Shown here: positions 63,219 through 64,000 of the stretch, in pieces | How positions within the stretch are numbered: position 1 is the first letter of the stretch | Layout of the letters: every line of letters begins with the position of its first letter | Source: Streptomyces sp. SLBN-118 | Lineage (GTDB): Bacteria; Actinomycetota; Actinomycetes; Streptomycetales; Streptomycetaceae | Assembly (NCBI RefSeq): GCF_006715635.1 | Contig: NZ_VFNP01000001.1 | Location: 1,364,001-1,428,000 of the forward strand | Direction: 5' to 3' | DNA length: 64,000 nucleotides | Translations under genes and position numbers: made by a program | Notes under the pieces: generated by a model | The model's input: only the letters and a program-made list of their open reading frames with translations | Told to the model about the DNA's origin: nothing | Database searches by the model: none

Positions 63219-64000
63219 ATGACAACTGTCGCGTCCGGCACCGGAGTGGGCCCGCTGCTGCGTGGCTGGCGCGACCGGCGCCGGATCAGCCAGCTGGAAC
63301 TGGCCCTGCGGGCCGACTCCTCCGCGCGGCACATCAGCTTCATCGAGACGGGACGCTCCCGCCCGAGCGAGGAGATGATCCTGCGCCTCGCGGAGCACCT
63401 CGACGTTCCCGTACGGGAGCGCAACGCCCTGCTCCTGGCGGCCGGTTACGCGCCCCGATTCACCGAGACGCCTCTCGACGATCCGTCGATGGGCGCACTG
63501 CGCGAGGGGATGGAGCGGCTGCTGACGGGCTACGAACCGTATCCGGCGATCGTCGTCGACGGCTCGTACACCGTCGTCGCCGCGAACCGGGGCATCGCGA
63601 TGCTGCTGGAGGGGCTGCCGGAGCACCTGCTCACGCCGCCCCTCAACGCCATGCGGATCACGCTCCACCCCGAGGGCCTCGCCCCGCGGATCCGCAATCT
63701 CCGGGAGTGGCGCGCTCACCTGCTGGCCCAGATGGAACGGCAGATCGCACTGGTCCGCTCCGGGCCGCTGCGCGCGCTGTACGACGAGGTCGCCGCCTAT
63801 CCCCTTCCGGGGACCGGCGCCGACCCCGAGGACGGTGAGGACCCGGTGCCCCATCCGTATTTCGCGCTTCCGCTGCAGATCGAGCACGAGGGGCGGGTGC
63901 TGTCCTTCGTCTCGTCCATCTCCACCTTCAACACTCCGATGGATGTGACCGTCGCCGAGCTGGCCATCGAGACCCTTCTCCCCGCGGATCCGGCGACGGC
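63219..64000 (+). CDS. XRE-family regulator with MmyB-like ligand-binding domain (partial)
   Basis: 260 codons are visible before the window ends, with no stop. An N-terminal HTH_XRE (about 10-70; LRGWRDRRRISQLELALRAD, ISFIETGRSRPS) is followed by an MmyB-like PAS domain (about 100-255; GYEPYPAIVVDGSYTVVAAN). The full-length family is about 270 residues, so only a few are missing. ATG 63,219. It may control a nearby divergent gene; divergent from the sigma-like factor. Confidence 0.88.
   Translation, partial: MTTVASGTGVGPLLRGWRDRRRISQLELALRADSSARHISFIETGRSRPSEEMILRLAEHLDVPVRERNALLLAAGYAPRFTETPLDDPSMGALREGMERLLTGYEPYPAIVVDGSYTVVAANRGIAMLLEGLPEHLLTPPLNAMRITLHPEGLAPRIRNLREWRAHLLAQMERQIALVRSGPLRALYDEVAAYPLPGTGADPEDGEDPVPHPYFALPLQIEHEGRVLSFVSSISTFNTPMDVTVAELAIETLLPADPAT

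Overview
The window looks like a Streptomyces chromosome segment. It has very high GC, a strong third-position GC bias, frequent GTG starts, and typical actinomycete families: SpoIIE-type phosphatases, an AfsA/ScbA remnant, a terpene cyclase, Tat-exported enzymes, a SCO3242-like UbiA protein, ROK regulators and LigB. No rRNA, tRNA or CRISPR array was seen.

The left part (1 to about 20,000) is an accessory region full of broken genes. It holds remnants of a sensor kinase, a LuxR regulator, a LysR regulator, an AfsA-type butyrolactone synthase, an MFS pump, an aldehyde dehydrogenase, a DUF2254 protein, a succinyl-CoA ligase alpha subunit and an OMP decarboxylase. Several are mixed with pieces of IS5, IS630 and possibly IS701 elements, and a 168-bp MITE-like palindromic element lies at 1941-2108. 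Intact genes among them are an alpha/beta hydrolase, two PAS/GAF/SpoIIE phosphatases, a class I terpene synthase with an unusual metal-binding motif, a YjdF-like membrane protein, a propionyl-CoA synthetase, an ABM-domain protein and an SDR.

The middle (20,278-39,234) is an ordered metabolic region, all on the minus strand. It has three units. (1) A ROK regulator, a simple-sugar ABC transporter (ATPase, permease, Tat lipoprotein), a Gfo/Idh/MocA oxidoreductase and a TIM-barrel isomerase/epimerase end at a strong hairpin. (2) A 1227-residue secreted protein joins a PQQ-type sugar dehydrogenase propeller, PKD, carbohydrate-binding, ThuA and DUF1080 domains. (3) A tightly overlapping nine-gene operon carries myo-inositol-phosphate synthase, a UbiA prenyltransferase, a TIM-barrel isomerase, EboA, a TatD-like (EboB) hydrolase, EboE, a nucleotide pyrophosphatase-like enzyme and two very small exported/membrane proteins. 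A 27-bp element is shared by the upstream regions of units 1 and 2, which suggests common control. This region is the best candidate for a poorly described system: oxidative (3-keto) glycoside use next to an Ebo metabolite-trafficking operon.

The right part (39,474-64,000) looks like ordinary housekeeping and regulatory sequence: thioesterase, Nudix, stand-alone KAS III, FdhD, a GAF/SpoIIE phosphatase, a 2Fe-2S protein, an SBF-type transporter with divergent LysR regulator, FadD, degraded polysaccharide-degradation genes, AKR, SDR and Nudix, a methyltransferase, a frameshifted AraC gene divergent from an NmrA gene, a pterin dehydratase, an FBP zinc-finger protein, ATP-dependent DNA ligase, another AraC regulator, small exported proteins, a PI-PLC-like enzyme, a sigma-like factor, and an XRE/MmyB-type regulator cut by the window end.
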